In this document: positions 22,604-23,694 of the stretch, in pieces
Position numbering within the stretch: position 1 is the stretch's first letter
How the letters are laid out: every line of letters starts with the position of its first letter
DNA from: UBA8687 sp964564655
Lineage (GTDB): Bacteria; Nitrospinota; Nitrospinia; Nitrospinales; VA-1
Reading direction: 5' to 3'
Length of the DNA: 23,694 nucleotides
NCBI GenBank assembly: GCA_964564655.1
Contig: CAZMBO010000021.1
Location: forward strand, 1-23,694
Made by a program: the position numbers and the translations under genes
The notes under the pieces: model-generated
What the model saw: only the letters and a program-made list of their open reading frames with translations
Database searches by the model: none
What the model was told of the DNA's origin: nothing

Positions 22604-23694
22604 ATGTCAAGCCTTCTTACTCTTTCCTCAATCAAATCAAATGAGAAAATTATTTTATACTTCTGGATGGTCTTTTGTTTTTTAACTCTGACCTATAAAC
22701 TTGGGGAAGTTCCGCCTTACCATGCGGATGAAAATTTCTATGTCGAATCATCTCTCCGAATGGTTGAATCAGGTGATTATATTACCCCTGTCTACCATGA
22801 GAAAAAGCGTTTTGCAAAACCCATTTTATATTACTGGATGGTTGTTTCATCTTTTAAAGTATTTGGTGTTAGTTTGGCCTCAGCTCGTATACCCTCGGCA
22901 ATATTTGGAACCTTAAGCATTGGTCTAATCTTCTTGCTAGGACGTAAGTTATTTGATAGCCGGGTGGGCTTGTTTAGTTCATTTATACTACCTACTATTT
23001 ATCTTCATTTCCAGATATCTCGATGGTCAACAACCGATATGGCGTTGAGCTTCTTTATTCTTCTTGCCTTATATCTTTTTGTGCTTTTTTACAAAACAAA
23101 TTTTCAGAAAAATACTTATGCCTATCTTTTCTATATATCAATGGGGTTAGGGTTTATGGTAAAGGGGCCCCCCGCAATTTTAATTCCTAGTTTAACCATT
23201 TTAGGATTTTTAATTGCAACTAAAAGAAGAAGCTGGTTTGCAGATTTACATATTGGCAAGGGGCTGATCATTCTATCAATTATAATTTTACCCTGGTTTG
23301 TAGCTATGTTTTGGATGCATGGGGAGGAATTTACAAGTCATATTATAGGTGCCGAGATTAAGAATCGACTGGCTCACAATACACCGTTCAGTTTTTATTA
23401 TGTTGGTGTCCTATTTCGTTACCAACTTCCCTGGTCACTTTTTTTTCTTTTTGCAGTATTGAAACAATTTGGATTTTTAGGGCCTATAAACAGTAAGGAT
23501 ATGGGTTTTATCGAACGAATAAAAGGACTTGGAAAAAAATTTACTAAACATGCAAAACTACTTTTTAAAGAAGGGAATGAATCCCTAGCTTTTTGTTATA
23601 CATGGGTTGTGGTTTGTTTAGTTTTGTTTATTCTCCTTCGGGTGGAGCATAGCCGTTATATGCTCCCTTGTTTTCCTGCGGTTTCAATATTAAC
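22604..23694 (+). CDS. ArnT/PMT-like polytopic glycosyltransferase (partial, runs off right edge)
   Basis: GT-C-fold membrane glycosyltransferase that uses a polyprenyl-phosphate sugar donor to modify lipid A, core oligosaccharide or protein on the periplasmic side. 363 codons are visible. After the first membrane helix (IILYFWMVFCFLTLTY) comes the periplasmic acidic pair Asp42-Glu43 in PPYHADENFYVESSLRMVES, the catalytic loop of this family. Then KKRFAKPILYYWM, ARIPSAIFGTLSIGLIFLLG, the RWSTTDMALSFFILLAL helix, GFMVKGPPAILIPSLTILG and ILPWFVAMFWMHGEEF follow the ArnT order. At least eight membrane helices are present. The last visible segment, RVEHSRYMLPCFPAVSI, resembles the family's (K/R)xxRYxLP motif. 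ATG 22604 is the first start after the divergent region. ArnT itself is one option, but the sugar is not determined. Confidence 0.88.
   Translation, partial: MSSLLTLSSIKSNEKIILYFWMVFCFLTLTYKLGEVPPYHADENFYVESSLRMVESGDYITPVYHEKKRFAKPILYYWMVVSSFKVFGVSLASARIPSAIFGTLSIGLIFLLGRKLFDSRVGLFSSFILPTIYLHFQISRWSTTDMALSFFILLALYLFVLFYKTNFQKNTYAYLFYISMGLGFMVKGPPAILIPSLTILGFLIATKRRSWFADLHIGKGLIILSIIILPWFVAMFWMHGEEFTSHIIGAEIKNRLAHNTPFSFYYVGVLFRYQLPWSLFFLFAVLKQFGFLGPINSKDMGFIERIKGLGKKFTKHAKLLFKEGNESLAFCYTWVVVCLVLFILLRVEHSRYMLPCFPAVSIL

Overview
This window is a chromosome segment of an AT-rich (roughly 40% GC by eye) Gram-negative bacterium. The diderm assignment rests on a two-partner-secretion outer-membrane transporter (TpsB) and a lipopolysaccharide-type glycosyltransferase set that includes a heptosyltransferase. 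I see no integrase, transposase, phage gene or CRISPR array. The lineage cannot be fixed from the sequence alone. A marine-type lineage such as Nitrospinota, or a deltaproteobacterial-grade group, would fit, but that is a guess. The sequence is a scaffold: four runs of exactly 100 N (2213-2312, 3829-3928, 14322-14421, 19431-19530) are nominal-size joins, and three of them cut genes. Open frames that appear to read through the N runs are artefacts.

Layout. 1-704 (minus) is the glutaminase half of glutamine-dependent NAD+ synthetase, running off the left edge. A divergent intergenic region precedes two unrecognised plus-strand genes (889-1323 and 1353 to the first gap). Between the first two gaps lies a minus-strand TpsB gene that has lost its 3' end. 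From 4101 to 7427 is a tight plus-strand set: a large phosphohexomutase, a left-handed beta-helix protein whose ATG overlaps the mutase stop codon, and a small acidic protein with an internal duplication. A tRNA-Leu(UAG) follows at 7555-7636.

7762-13585 is the housekeeping protein-quality-control cluster tig-clpP-clpX-lon. It comprises trigger factor on the ribosome, the ClpXP protease and the Lon protease. The trigger factor carries an unusual histidine-rich insert. It is followed by a DUF502 membrane protein, a gap, and a CDP-alcohol phosphatidyltransferase.

15299-17828 (minus) encodes a TIGR01777 epimerase-like/SRPBCC fusion and, downstream, a secreted lipocalin-like (CrtC/AttH-type) protein. 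A small double CDGSH iron-sulfur protein (17939-18169, plus) stands alone with a consensus -35 box in front of it.

18318-22393 (minus) is an envelope-glycan operon transcribed right to left: GT4 glycosyltransferase, GT9 heptosyltransferase, SAM methyltransferase (3' end lost in a gap), and a WaaG-like GT4 glycosyltransferase (5' end lost in the same gap). Divergent from it, at 22604, an ArnT/PMT-like polytopic glycosyltransferase runs off the right edge. Most of the window is ordinary core genome. The points most worth a second look are the duplicated small protein, the C-terminal tail of the phosphohexomutase and its coupled beta-helix partner, the His-rich trigger factor, and the orphan TpsB bounded by assembly gaps.
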